Source of the DNA: Thiotrichales bacterium
GTDB lineage: Bacteria > Pseudomonadota > Gammaproteobacteria > Francisellales > CACEW01
DNA: 37,715 nucleotides
Assembly: GCA_947478175.1 (NCBI GenBank)
Contig: CANJUQ010000017.1
Location: forward strand, 1-37,715
Direction of reading: 5' to 3'
Shown: positions 7,912 through 16,753 of the stretch, piece by piece
Layout of the letters: the number at the start of each line of letters is the position of its first letter
Position numbering within the stretch: the first letter of the stretch is position 1
Made by a program: the position numbers and the translations under genes
The notes under the pieces: model-generated
What the model saw: only the letters and a program-made list of their open reading frames with translations
What the model was told of the DNA's origin: nothing
Databases searched by the model: none

Positions 7912-10900
7912 TTAGTCCATTGGAGATGGTGGTCGAGGAGCGGCTTCTTCTGTTGTCATTTTTTTAAGCGCCATCAAGAATTCCCAGGCAGCAGGTTTTA
8001 TTTTTTCTTTTCTTATATTGGAAAAAATAAATTTGAATAAATCCAAATTGCTGCGCGGCTCTTGATCAAAAGTGTGAGAAAAAGCGTCAAAAAAAGGAGC
8101 ACTTCCTATGTCTCTCATTCTCACTGGGTCTCTCATTCTCACTGGGTCTCTCATTCTCACTGGGTCTCTCATTCTCACTGGGTCTCTCATTCTCACTGGG
8201 TCTCTCATTCTCACTGGCTCGCTTGCATTCATCTTCATGATAAAACTTGGGATCTGATCCAGCTTAAAATTGGCATCAGGCACTTTGTTAATCAAAGAAT
8301 CTAAATAGGGCTTTGCCTGTTCTGGCAAAACCTGAATGAGGCGGGCGATCCCATCCAGATGGAATTGTTTAACAGGAATTTTTTCAATCAAGTCCTTGAT
8401 GAAGTCTGGTGTTGCCAGTGCGCTTGGGAATCTCTTAATGCAGGAAGTGAGCCCATACAGATCAAGATTTTCAAGAGGGATTTTTTCAATCAAAATCTTT
8501 AAATAATCTGGAGTTTGCATTGTCCCTGGCAAAGCCTGAATTAAGCGGACGGTGCTATCCAGATGGAATTGTTTAACAGGAGTTTTTTCAATCAAGTCCT
8601 TGATTAAGTCTGGTATTGCTAGTGCGCTTGGGAATGTCTTAATGCAGGAAATGAGCTCATACAGATTAAGATTTTCAAGAAGGATTTTTTCAATCAAAAT
8701 CTTTAAATAATCTGGAGTTTGCATTGTCCCTGGCAAAGCCAGAATTAAGCGGACGGTCCTACCCAGATGGAATTGTTTAACAGGAATTTTTTCAATCAAG
8801 TCCTTGATGAAGTCTGGTGTTGCCAGTGCGCTTGGGAATGTCTTAATGCAGGAAGTGAGCTCATGCAGATTAAGATTTTCAAGAGGGATTTTTTCAATCA
8901 AAATCTTTAAATAATCTGGAGTTTGCATTGTCCCTGGCAAAGCCTGAATAAAGTGAGTGATCTCAGGCAGGGTAAGATTTGTATTAAGTCCTTTTGTAAT
9001 GAGAAAATTTAAAAAAAGTGGAGTTTGCATTGTCTCTGGCAAAGCCTGAATAAAGTGAGTGATCTCAGGCAGGGTAAGATTTGTATTAAGTCCTTTTGTA
9101 ATCAGAGAAACTAAAAAAAGTGGAGTTAGCATTACATCTGGCAAGATAGGAATGAGGAGAGTGATTTGAGACAGAGTAAGATTTGAACTTGATACCCTTG
9201 CAATCAAAGCTAATAAATAGTTTTGAGTTCGTATTTCTGCTGGAAGGTTAGCGATATCACATAGATAAAGTTCTGAATTAGGCACTCTTGCAATCAGCTC
9301 GGGAATTAAATCTTTTAATGAAGGAACAATCGCTAAAATTTTTATGGTCTTTAAAAAAACGGAATCAAGTCCTCTCGAAGAATCCATTGATAAGCCTAAC
9401 AATTTCGGAATCCCTAAATTTATTGTTGTTGCTTCTTCTGCATCTTCACGGCCTGATCGACTTAGATAGTTATTGTGAAGCTTTCGAAGTAAAGACTGAA
9501 AGCAATGCGGATAGGCTTTTTTTAAGCTTCTTTTAATCTCTTCAGATCTTCCTTCAAAGCCTGCTTCAAGCAGCGCAACAGCGCTTGAAAACACTTCGGC
9601 AAAACGTCCCGTCCATTTTGAAACAGGCGTCTTGAGGGCTTCTAATAAAATAATATTTAGATCATACGTGTTATCAAGATAGCTAAACCCACTTGCAGTG
9701 GCCCTCATGTGTGCCTCAAGCCATGCTTCCGTCACGGGATCAATCGATTGTGATAAAACATTTTGAATAAAATAATTCAAAATATCTTCTCGAAACGATG
9801 GGATATTTGAAGCCACAGCCTCTCCAGATTCTTCAAACAATGAAAACAAATGTGCAAAAGCATCTTCAATCGCGCGATAAGCTCCTGTGCTTTTTATTTT
9901 CATTTCTTGTTCAAAAATTTCTCGGGCTTTCTCTGAATCCGTATTGAACTTTTTAATACCGGCCAGTGCTGAACTTAATGCTGGATATCCATCACGGGTG
10001 CTCAGAGAATGTTCAAATAAAACATTAGATAATTTAAAATACGCTATGGCGAAAGGCTGTTCTGTAAGCCCTCTCTCTTTAATACTTTTTCTGAAAGAAT
10101 AAATCTCTAAGCATTGTTGCGCTAAAGAATCTGCGTGTTTGAGTTTTTCTAAGGAATCAGCAGTGAATAAATAGCGACTCAAAATTTCTCTGCACCAGGC
10201 ATCCATTGGCTGGCATACTCCAAAAAATGATTCAAGGTAAAAGCCGAGTTCACCACTTTGAGTAAATGGATACTCATCAAGATTTAAATTGTTTCGAAAT
10301 TCTGGGATTTTGCCAGTCAGTTCAGTGCAAAAAGTCGGTTGACTTAAAGCCTGCTCTAAACCCAGCTTTGTTAGATAAGTGCTGATTTGTTTTCCAGGAG
10401 AAAGATCCGCAAGTTCTTTCGATAAGCTCGTTTTTGAAAGCAGGTCTTCTTCAGAATCAGAAGCGCTTGAATCTGTGGACAAAAGATGGTCATAAAATTT
10501 CTTAAGATATTTTTTAATATCGCTTTCTTTGAGTGCTTTTAGTCTTTGGGTTATTAAATCTTGGGTTGCCTGTGTTAAGAGCGAAACAGGACTTTCGAAA
10601 ACTTTGATACCTGGATAATTTTGATAGTTCAAAAATAAAACCAAAGAATTTCTATAACGCGTTCCGCAATGGGCTGTAAAGCCTTCTTCTGTCCTTAAAT
10701 AATCTTTCAAGTGATCCCATGGATTATCTTCCGTTCGAATAACTTTTAAATGCATTAAGGCCAAAGAAACAATTGAGAACATTTCTAGATTAGAAATACT
10801 AATCGTAGTCTCGGCACTTCCGCCTGTTTTAACAATGTTCCAAGTATCAACTGCCTGAATCGTTTTTTGAATTAAGCCTTTCAAATAGGTTGTATTTTCT

Positions 10901-11244
10901 TCTGAAAGACCCCCTTCGGCGTTACGCATGCTTTGAATCAAATTTTCAAAACCTTCGATGGCTGCTATGGGTATCGGTAAAGTCAGGGCTCTCCGAGAAA
11001 CCGCCAAGAATAATTGACCTAATGTCGTACTTGGGTCCAATAATCTTGAGCTTAAAATGAAGCCCATTGAGTGGAGTGTTGGGATATCGGCAGAGGAGGC
11101 AGCCACTGCAGTGACCTCTTCAAAATAAGTTGCGAAAGCCGGATCTCTCCGTAAATTGATTAATACATTAAAAAAAGAAGGCCCAGCACTATTTTCTATA
11201 AAAGGGCTATGACTATCGGCAGTGGTTGGCGCGGCTGCTGACAT
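7912..11244 (-). CDS. Large helical-repeat protein of unknown function, candidate effector
   Basis: I do not recognise this 1110-residue protein. It has no signal peptide or membrane segment, so it is probably cytoplasmic or exported by a non-Sec route. The N-terminal 690 residues are predicted-helical with no motif I can name. Residues about 705-976 are eight tandem 34-residue repeats of the form LPxxxxTPxFLxxLIxK...NLxLxEIxxxIQA, compatible with an alpha-solenoid used for protein binding; degenerate copies extend further toward the N-terminus. Residues about 1009-1045 are six copies of PVRMRD from an 18-bp minisatellite. The C-terminus ends in a polar tail (MTTEEAAPRPPSPMD) with a short acidic patch, as in many type IV effectors. 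AGGA lies eight bases before the ATG. It stands alone between divergent and convergent neighbours. An effector role is inference. Confidence 0.85.
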   Translation of the reverse strand: MSAAAPTTADSHSPFIENSAGPSFFNVLINLRRDPAFATYFEEVTAVAASSADIPTLHSMGFILSSRLLDPSTTLGQLFLAVSRRALTLPIPIAAIEGFENLIQSMRNAEGGLSEENTTYLKGLIQKTIQAVDTWNIVKTGGSAETTISISNLEMFSIVSLALMHLKVIRTEDNPWDHLKDYLRTEEGFTAHCGTRYRNSLVLFLNYQNYPGIKVFESPVSLLTQATQDLITQRLKALKESDIKKYLKKFYDHLLSTDSSASDSEEDLLSKTSLSKELADLSPGKQISTYLTKLGLEQALSQPTFCTELTGKIPEFRNNLNLDEYPFTQSGELGFYLESFFGVCQPMDAWCREILSRYLFTADSLEKLKHADSLAQQCLEIYSFRKSIKERGLTEQPFAIAYFKLSNVLFEHSLSTRDGYPALSSALAGIKKFNTDSEKAREIFEQEMKIKSTGAYRAIEDAFAHLFSLFEESGEAVASNIPSFREDILNYFIQNVLSQSIDPVTEAWLEAHMRATASGFSYLDNTYDLNIILLEALKTPVSKWTGRFAEVFSSAVALLEAGFEGRSEEIKRSLKKAYPHCFQSLLRKLHNNYLSRSGREDAEEATTINLGIPKLLGLSMDSSRGLDSVFLKTIKILAIVPSLKDLIPELIARVPNSELYLCDIANLPAEIRTQNYLLALIARVSSSNLTLSQITLLIPILPDVMLTPLFLVSLITKGLNTNLTLPEITHFIQALPETMQTPLFLNFLITKGLNTNLTLPEITHFIQALPGTMQTPDYLKILIEKIPLENLNLHELTSCIKTFPSALATPDFIKDLIEKIPVKQFHLGRTVRLILALPGTMQTPDYLKILIEKILLENLNLYELISCIKTFPSALAIPDLIKDLIEKTPVKQFHLDSTVRLIQALPGTMQTPDYLKILIEKIPLENLDLYGLTSCIKRFPSALATPDFIKDLIEKIPVKQFHLDGIARLIQVLPEQAKPYLDSLINKVPDANFKLDQIPSFIMKMNASEPVRMRDPVRMRDPVRMRDPVRMRDPVRMRDPVRMRDIGSAPFFDAFSHTFDQEPRSNLDLFKFIFSNIRKEKIKPAAWEFLMALKKMTTEEAAPRPPSPMD
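8111..8218 (-). repeat. Six 18-bp minisatellite units
   Basis: Six head-to-tail copies of TCTCTCATTCTCACTGGG (as read on the + strand) are identical except for the last base of the sixth. They encode PVRMRD repeats in the leftward gene. Near-perfect identity points to recent expansion, and the length is a multiple of three. Confidence 0.95.
8317..9132 (-). repeat. Tandem 102/204-bp coding repeats
   Basis: The DNA repeats with a 204-bp period for three units (the CTGGCAAA landmark recurs at about 8322, 8526, 8730 and 8934) and then a 102-bp period for two more. This encodes eight 34-residue units. The 204-bp higher-order copies are more alike than their halves, so duplication of a pair is the latest event. 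Confidence 0.9.
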
Positions 11245-11577
11245 TTGAAATATCCTAATTGATTAAACACGCCGGGCATTGTAAAAACAAAAAATTAATA
11301 AAATGTTAACTAAAGTTAATTTTTATTAAATTTTTTCTTAATATTTTTTACGCTGATTTAATCACCATCTGTTTTTTATAAAACACGATGCCCAGTTTTA
11401 AAATATTTTTAATCCCCTGGGTTTTTAATTCAGCCTCTGAATTTAAATCTTGCTCTGAGGGATGTTTCAAACGATAGGCTTTAGGAAATAACAAGCCATG
11501 TGACAGGGTGGAAAATCATCTTGAGGGTTATACGCTGTGCGGTCTTTTTTTGCTGAGTCTAACCAAAGGAAAAATCC
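11245..11577. other. 333-base gap between divergent genes
   Basis: This region must hold the promoters of the leftward repeat protein and of the rightward beta-oxidation pair. I cannot assign clear -35/-10 pairs. A short leftward open frame (11348-11494) lies within it. Otherwise the sequence is AT-rich with no strong hairpin. Confidence 0.5.
11348..11494 (-). CDS. Possible 48-residue ORF, TTG start
   Basis: From TTG 11494 the frame reads about 48 residues, beginning LLFPKAYRLKHPSEQDLNSE and ending QMVIKSA. The composition is protein-like, but there is no ATG in frame, no Shine-Dalgarno sequence and no family I recognise. It may be the remnant of a lost gene or a chance frame. Confidence 0.2.
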   Translation of the reverse strand: MLFPKAYRLKHPSEQDLNSEAELKTQGIKNILKLGIVFYKKQMVIKSA

Positions 11578-13890
11578 ATGCTGGAATCGAGATTAGGAGT
11601 CATTAGTGTCATTGGTTCCGGAACCATGGGAGCACAAATTGCCTGTCTGTTTGCCACGGCAGGAATTTCTGTCAATTTATTTGATTTATCGACTGTTGAT
11701 GTCAAAGCCGCATTACAAAAATTAAAAAAAATGGACCCGTCTCCCTTGGGTCATCCAGAGACTCTGGATCGAATCACGCCGAGAAATTTAGATTTAGTTG
11801 AAGATCTAGAAGTTTTAAGAAAATCCGATTGGGTCATCGAAGCTATTTTAGAAAAACTAGAAATCAAGCAAGCTTTATTTAAAAAAATAGTGCCCTATTT
11901 AAAATCTAGCGCTGTTCTGGCTAGTAATACTTCAGGGCTATCTATTAATGCTATGGCTGAGCAATTGCCTGAGATCTGGAAACAAAGATTTTGTGGTATG
12001 CATTTTTTTAATCCGCCAAGATATTTGCCCTTAGTTGAATTAATTCCTAGTGATAAAACAGATCAAAATTTATTAGATCAAATAGAAATTTTTTTGGTGA
12101 GATTTTTAGGCAAAAAAGTAATTCGAGCCAAAGATACGCCAAATTTTATAGCGAATAGATTGGGCATTTTTTCTTTGGCTGTAACGATGCATTACGCCGA
12201 ATTTTTTAAGATCCCATTGGAAATTGCCGATGAATTGACGGGGAAATTATTGGGTCGACCCAAGAGCGCGACGTTTAGAACTGGAGACATTGTTGGCTTA
12301 GATGTGATTGGTCATGTTTTAGCGACTTCTAAGAATGGATTTCCTAATTGTGCTTTTAGAGCTTTGTATGATTTGCCAAGCTGGGTGAATGATTTAATTA
12401 AATTAGGAGCGCTGGGTCAAAAAGTAGGTAAGGGCTTTTATCAAAAAAAATCAGATGGCTTATATGTCTATGATCTGGATTTAAAAAATTATCGACTGAT
12501 AGATAGAAATAAAGATAAAAATCTAAAAATAGATTCAGAGATTTTAAAAATATTTGAAAATAAAAACTGGGGTGAACGATTTAAAAATTTATCCCAGCTA
12601 GCCCAATTAGATCATCCGCAGGCAAAATTTCTCTGGGCGATTTTTAGAGAATTATTTATCTATGCCGCTAAAACATCTGAGCAAATAGAAGCCAGACAGG
12701 ATCAAATAGATACCGCTTTGAAAGCGGGGTTTGGCTGGAAAAAAGGGCCGTTTGAAATTTGGAGATCGGCAGGTTGGAAAGAGGTTTTAGATTGGATTGA
12801 GATAGATCAGAAAGCTAAAAAAGTTTTGACTGATGCGCAATTGCCTGAATGGGTTTTTAAATCTGAAGGGCTAGATAAATTAAAAAATAATTTTAAAAAT
12901 TTGTTTGTATATGCCAGGCAAATTAGTCCAGCAGGAAAAATAATATTTGAAAACGAAGGGTTGGTTTTAACGCGTGAAGACAATGATCTTGGCGTAGTAA
13001 GCTTTAAAACAAAAATGGGGACGATTAGTTCAAAAGTCTTAGATGGCTTACTTGAAAGTATTAGCCTGGCTGAGAAAGAACTGCAGGGTTTAGTGATTTA
13101 TCAAAAAGACCATGAAAATTTTTCGGTTGGGGCGGATCTAATGGAAGCCGGCGAAAAATTTTTAATGGAAGGTCCAGAAGCTTTAAACGCACACTTAGAA
13201 AAATTTCAACAGGCTTCTTTAAGATTGCGATATAGCCAGATTCCTGTCGTTGCAGCCGTGAGAGGCTTTGCGTTTGGAGGCGGGTGTGAATTTTTATTAC
13301 ATTCAGATGCCGTTGTTGCAGCGCAAGAATCTTATATTGGTTTAGTCGAAGTGGGCGTGGGATTAATCCCAGGTGCAGGGGGTAGTAAAGAATTTGCCTT
13401 AAGATCTGCAAAATCTTTAGATCCTCATAAAGCATTTCAAGAAAACTTTAAAACTTTGGCGATGGCAGGAGTTGGCAAAGGGGCATATTGGGCAAGAGCC
13501 ATGGGATTTTTAAAAGACTCGGATAGTGTTATTGCAAATCCCGAAGAAATTTTATTTGTAGCTAAGAAGAAAGTTTTATATCTGGCAGATAGTAATTATC
13601 AGATGCCATTATCTGAAAAATTTCAGGTCCAGGGCCGAGAGGGTCGGGCTTTAGTTCGAATGTTTTTAAGTAATATGAAAGCTGGAAAGAAAATTTCTGA
13701 ATATGATTATTATTTGGCGGATCAATTGGCCTATGTCATGACGGGCGGTGATCTTGATCAAGGATCTTGGGTGGATGAATCTTGGATTTTAAAATTAGAG
13801 CGTGAAGTATTTTTAAAATTAGTTGAACAAGAGAAAACGTTTGAACGAATTGATCATATGTTAAAGACGGGAAAACCTTTGAGGAACTGA
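11578..13890 (+). CDS. Bifunctional 3-hydroxyacyl-CoA dehydrogenase / enoyl-CoA hydratase
   Basis: This protein catalyses two consecutive steps of fatty acid beta-oxidation. In its 770 residues the NAD-binding dehydrogenase comes first (Rossmann GSGTMG at 13-18, SNTSGLSI near 116, catalytic His near 142 in MHFFNPPRY). The hydratase/crotonase domain is C-terminal, with oxyanion-hole segments VGADL and GFAFGGGCEFLLHSDA and the acidic loop LVEVGVGLIPGAGG. This order is that of FadN (B. subtilis YusL) and of many proteobacterial homologues, and opposite to E. coli FadB. AAGGA is seven bases before the ATG. The thiolase downstream completes the cycle. The two are separated by a palindromic element. 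Confidence 0.92.
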   Translation: MLESRLGVISVIGSGTMGAQIACLFATAGISVNLFDLSTVDVKAALQKLKKMDPSPLGHPETLDRITPRNLDLVEDLEVLRKSDWVIEAILEKLEIKQALFKKIVPYLKSSAVLASNTSGLSINAMAEQLPEIWKQRFCGMHFFNPPRYLPLVELIPSDKTDQNLLDQIEIFLVRFLGKKVIRAKDTPNFIANRLGIFSLAVTMHYAEFFKIPLEIADELTGKLLGRPKSATFRTGDIVGLDVIGHVLATSKNGFPNCAFRALYDLPSWVNDLIKLGALGQKVGKGFYQKKSDGLYVYDLDLKNYRLIDRNKDKNLKIDSEILKIFENKNWGERFKNLSQLAQLDHPQAKFLWAIFRELFIYAAKTSEQIEARQDQIDTALKAGFGWKKGPFEIWRSAGWKEVLDWIEIDQKAKKVLTDAQLPEWVFKSEGLDKLKNNFKNLFVYARQISPAGKIIFENEGLVLTREDNDLGVVSFKTKMGTISSKVLDGLLESISLAEKELQGLVIYQKDHENFSVGADLMEAGEKFLMEGPEALNAHLEKFQQASLRLRYSQIPVVAAVRGFAFGGGCEFLLHSDAVVAAQESYIGLVEVGVGLIPGAGGSKEFALRSAKSLDPHKAFQENFKTLAMAGVGKGAYWARAMGFLKDSDSVIANPEEILFVAKKKVLYLADSNYQMPLSEKFQVQGREGRALVRMFLSNMKAGKKISEYDYYLADQLAYVMTGGDLDQGSWVDESWILKLEREVFLKLVEQEKTFERIDHMLKTGKPLRN

Positions 13891-13898
13891 TGAATTTT

Positions 13899-13959
13899 GT
13901 AGGGGCAGACCTACGTGTCTGCCCAATTAAGCAGGGCGGACACGCGGGTCCGCCCCTAC
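13899..13959 (+). repeat. GGGGCGGAC palindromic element, copy 1
   Basis: Two 26-base arms (13899-13924 and 13934-13959) flank a 9-base loop. The right arm matches the copy at 22568 closely. The left arm differs by four transitions (for example GGGGCAGAC), so the hairpin is imperfect at 22 of 26 pairs. It sits in the 100-base gap between the dehydrogenase and thiolase genes. Confidence 0.9.
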
Positions 13960-13999
13960 GGGATCCATCATAAAATTGAGAATTAACAGGAAAAAAATC

Positions 14000-15235
14000 A
14001 TGAAACCCAGCCAATCTAATAATAAAAATGTTTATCTCGTTAGTATTGCCAGAACGCCGGTTACAAAAGCTAATAAAGGTGCTTTTGTGAATACACGCCC
14101 TGATGATTTACTAGCCCATGTGATTCAAAGTGCGCTAGTTCGATGCCCACAAGTTAAGCCAGAAGATATTGAAGATGTAATTGTTGGATGTGCGATGCCT
14201 GAAGGTGAGCAGGGTTTAAATATTGCCCGTATTGGGGCCTTAGTTGCTGGTTTGCCTGATACGGTTCCTGGAATGACTATTAATCGCTATTGCAGCTCTG
14301 GATTACAAAGCATTGCAATTGCCCATGATCGAATTGCGACGGGGCAGGCCGATGTTATTTTGGCGGGCGGCGTCGAAAGCATGTCGTTAGTTCCGATGGG
14401 GGGAAATAAACTCACCGCGAATCCAGCCTGGTATGAAAAAGATAAAAATATTGCCATTGGTTATGGCATGGGAATTACAGCTGAAATCGTCGCTGAGCGG
14501 TATCAAATTTCTCGAGAAGCTCAAGATTTATTTTCTTTAGAAAGTCATCAAAAAGCTGTGCTGGCTCAGAAAGAAAATTTATTTAATACGGACTGTGAAA
14601 TCGCACCGATAAAAATTTTGGCAAGAACACCCGATCTCAAAAATCAAACTATAAAAATCCTAGAAAATTTAGTTTTTCAAGACGAGGGTCCCAGATCAGA
14701 TACGAGTCTTGAAAAACTAGCCCAATTAAAATCAGCCTTTATGGAAGGGGGTTCTGTGACAGCTGGGAATAGCTCCCAAGTATCAGATGGTGCAGCCATG
14801 GTGATTTTGGTCAGTGAAGAATATTTAGAAAAAAATCAAATTAAGCCATTAGCCAAGATGCTGGGCTATTCCGTCAAAGGCGTTCCGCCAGAAGTCATGG
14901 GGATTGGGCCCATTGCAGCTATTCCGGATTGTTTGAAAAAATGTGGCTTGAAATTAGAAGATATCGATTGGATTGAATTGAACGAAGCCTTTGCCGCGCA
15001 ATCTTTGGCTGTGATTAAAACATTGGGATTGGATCCCAAAAAAGTAAATCCGCATGGTGGGGCCATTGCTTTAGGGCATCCATTGGGAGCAACGGGAGCG
15101 ATCAGAGTTGGGACCCTGGTGGCTGGATTAAAAAATATTAAAAATATTAAAAAATCAGGCAAAAAATACGGCATGGTGACCATGTGTATTGGAACAGGGA
15201 TGGGTGCTTGCGGGATTTTTGAAGTCCTGGTGTAA
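14000..15235 (+). CDS. fadA: Acetyl-CoA acyltransferase (3-ketoacyl-CoA thiolase)
   Basis: This thiolase cleaves 3-ketoacyl-CoA to acetyl-CoA and a shortened acyl-CoA, the last step of beta-oxidation. From ATG 14000 it has 411 residues. The nucleophilic cysteine is about C98 in NRYCSSGLQSIA. NEAFAAQ, NPHGGAIALGHPLGATGA (catalytic His) and CIGTGMGACG (second Cys) are all present. AGGA lies eight bases before this ATG. A TTG 24 bases upstream would extend it, but the Shine-Dalgarno sequence favours the ATG. It pairs with the upstream dehydrogenase/hydratase as a FadN/FadA-type set. The symbol is by function; degradative thiolase is favoured over biosynthetic acetyl-CoA acetyltransferase by context. 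Confidence 0.9.
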   Translation: MKPSQSNNKNVYLVSIARTPVTKANKGAFVNTRPDDLLAHVIQSALVRCPQVKPEDIEDVIVGCAMPEGEQGLNIARIGALVAGLPDTVPGMTINRYCSSGLQSIAIAHDRIATGQADVILAGGVESMSLVPMGGNKLTANPAWYEKDKNIAIGYGMGITAEIVAERYQISREAQDLFSLESHQKAVLAQKENLFNTDCEIAPIKILARTPDLKNQTIKILENLVFQDEGPRSDTSLEKLAQLKSAFMEGGSVTAGNSSQVSDGAAMVILVSEEYLEKNQIKPLAKMLGYSVKGVPPEVMGIGPIAAIPDCLKKCGLKLEDIDWIELNEAFAAQSLAVIKTLGLDPKKVNPHGGAIALGHPLGATGAIRVGTLVAGLKNIKNIKKSGKKYGMVTMCIGTGMGACGIFEVLV

Positions 15236-15274
15236 AGAGAAATATTGAATAGATTTTTCTAATCCTAGTTTTAA

Positions 15275-15303
15275 TTAAGTTTTAATTAAAAACTTAATTT
15301 TTT
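15275..15303 (+). terminator. AT-rich hairpin with T-run after the thiolase gene
   Basis: A perfect 9-bp stem (TTAAGTTTT/AAAACTTAA, loop AATTA) is followed by six Ts. It overlaps the last codons of the convergent hemL. The stem is weak because it is nearly all A-T. Confidence 0.45.
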
Positions 15304-16575
15304 GAAAAACTCCCGGGCTTTCTGAATAGTTTCATCAATGTCTTGAGGCGTATGGGTAATGGACACAAAACCTGCTTCATAGGCTGAGCAGGCCAGATAA
15401 ATCCCATGCTCTAACATGAAATTAAAAAATTGAATAAAACGTTCTATATCACACTTGGAAATATCATTGAGATTTTTTACAGCGTTTTGATGCGTAAAGT
15501 AAAACCCGAACATACCGCCTTCGTAATCAGTCAGAAATGGAACATTGTATTCATCAGCTGCAGTTTGAAGGCCGTTCATGAGACGTGCTGAGAGATCTGT
15601 TAATTTTTCAAAAAAATTAGGTTCAGCGCTTATTGCATTTAAAGTCGCAAGTCCGGAAGCCATAGCGATAGGATTGCCCGAAAGTGTTCCTGATTGGAAA
15701 ATTTTTCCGTCGGGGGTCAACTGGTTCATGATTTCACGAGATCCACCAATCGCACCGACGGGCATGCCGCCTCCGACGATTTTACCTAAGCAAGTAATAT
15801 CGGGTTTGATTTGATAAATAGATTGAGCGCCTCCTAAAGCAACTCTGAAGCCCGTCATGACTTCATCAATAATTAATAAACTTCCGTTTTGATCACAGAG
15901 TTTTCTTAAGTGCTCTAGAAAGCCTGGCTGAGGGCGAACAAAGTTCATGTTGCCTGCGATGGGTTCAATGATAATTCCTGCAATTTGGCCAGGATGAGTA
16001 TTAAAAATTTCGGTGACCTGATCAAAATTATTAAATTCAGCGGTCAGAGTATCTTTGGTTGTATTTGCTGGCACGCCAGGTGAATCGGGTATTCCCAAAG
16101 TTAAAACAGCTGAGCCTGCTTTGACTAAAAGACAATCCGCATGGCCATGGTAACAGCCTTCGAATTTAATAATTTTATCTCGGCCTGTTACGCCGCGGGC
16201 TAGTCGAATAGCCACCATGGTGGCTTCAGTGCCTGAGTTCACAAAGCGGACCATTTGAATATTGGGCATGAGGCTAATAATTTTTTCCGCCAGACGGGTT
16301 TCTATCTCTGTGGGTGCGCCATAAGTTAAGCCTAATTTAATTTGCTCTGAGATGGCATGAAGTACCCGTTTGTCCCCATGGCCCAAGATCATAGGGCCCC
16401 ATGATCCGATGTAATCAATATATCTTTGGCCTTCGACGTCAAATAAATAAGGCCCTTCAGCACGTTGGAAAAATCGGGGAATAGCCCGGACGGCTTTGAA
16501 AGCTCGGGCGGAAGAATTTACGCCACCGGCAATGACTTTTTTGGCGTCTAAGAAACATTGATGGTTGGTTTTCAT
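15286..16575 (-). CDS. hemL: Glutamate-1-semialdehyde 2,1-aminomutase
   Basis: HemL is the PLP enzyme that converts glutamate-1-semialdehyde to 5-aminolevulinate in the C5 route to haem. The 429-residue product is of normal length. Landmarks are GGVNSSARAF near residue 17, SGTEATMVAIRLARG near 114, YHGHAD near 142, the PLP aspartate in IIDEVMTGFR, and the Schiff-base lysine at about 265 in CLGKIVGGGMPVGAIGG. AAGGA precedes the ATG by nine bases. It is a single leftward gene between rightward neighbours. Confidence 0.96.
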   Translation of the reverse strand: MKTNHQCFLDAKKVIAGGVNSSARAFKAVRAIPRFFQRAEGPYLFDVEGQRYIDYIGSWGPMILGHGDKRVLHAISEQIKLGLTYGAPTEIETRLAEKIISLMPNIQMVRFVNSGTEATMVAIRLARGVTGRDKIIKFEGCYHGHADCLLVKAGSAVLTLGIPDSPGVPANTTKDTLTAEFNNFDQVTEIFNTHPGQIAGIIIEPIAGNMNFVRPQPGFLEHLRKLCDQNGSLLIIDEVMTGFRVALGGAQSIYQIKPDITCLGKIVGGGMPVGAIGGSREIMNQLTPDGKIFQSGTLSGNPIAMASGLATLNAISAEPNFFEKLTDLSARLMNGLQTAADEYNVPFLTDYEGGMFGFYFTHQNAVKNLNDISKCDIERFIQFFNFMLEHGIYLACSAYEAGFVSITHTPQDIDETIQKAREFFKKLSF

Positions 16576-16623
16576 ATAAATAAATCCTTGTTACCCAGAT
16601 ATAACCCAGAAGAAAAACGCGCG

Positions 16624-16629
16624 ATTGTA
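16624..16629 (-). promoter_or_regulatory. Possible -10 box for hemL
   Basis: On the minus strand TACAAT is followed by CGCGCG, the same arrangement as in the tRNA-Asn promoter of this window. No convincing -35 box lies upstream. Confidence 0.3.
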
Positions 16630-16753
16630 TCAATATTTGTTTTTAGATGAAGCGATTTATTCATTGAAAGAGCAGGTTGGGTCCATAGAAACCTAGTAAA
16701 GCGCTTAGTAAAATTCCCCATTCAAAAAAGACATAATAAAAAGATTATAAAAA

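Noticed and set aside
8111..8218. CRISPR-like regular repeat
   Set aside because: The 18-bp units abut with no spacers, lie in a coding frame, and no cas genes are present.
8062..8304. 80-residue + strand frame with SHSHWV repeats
   Set aside because: It is the antisense reading of the 18-bp minisatellite in the large leftward gene and has no ribosome site of its own.
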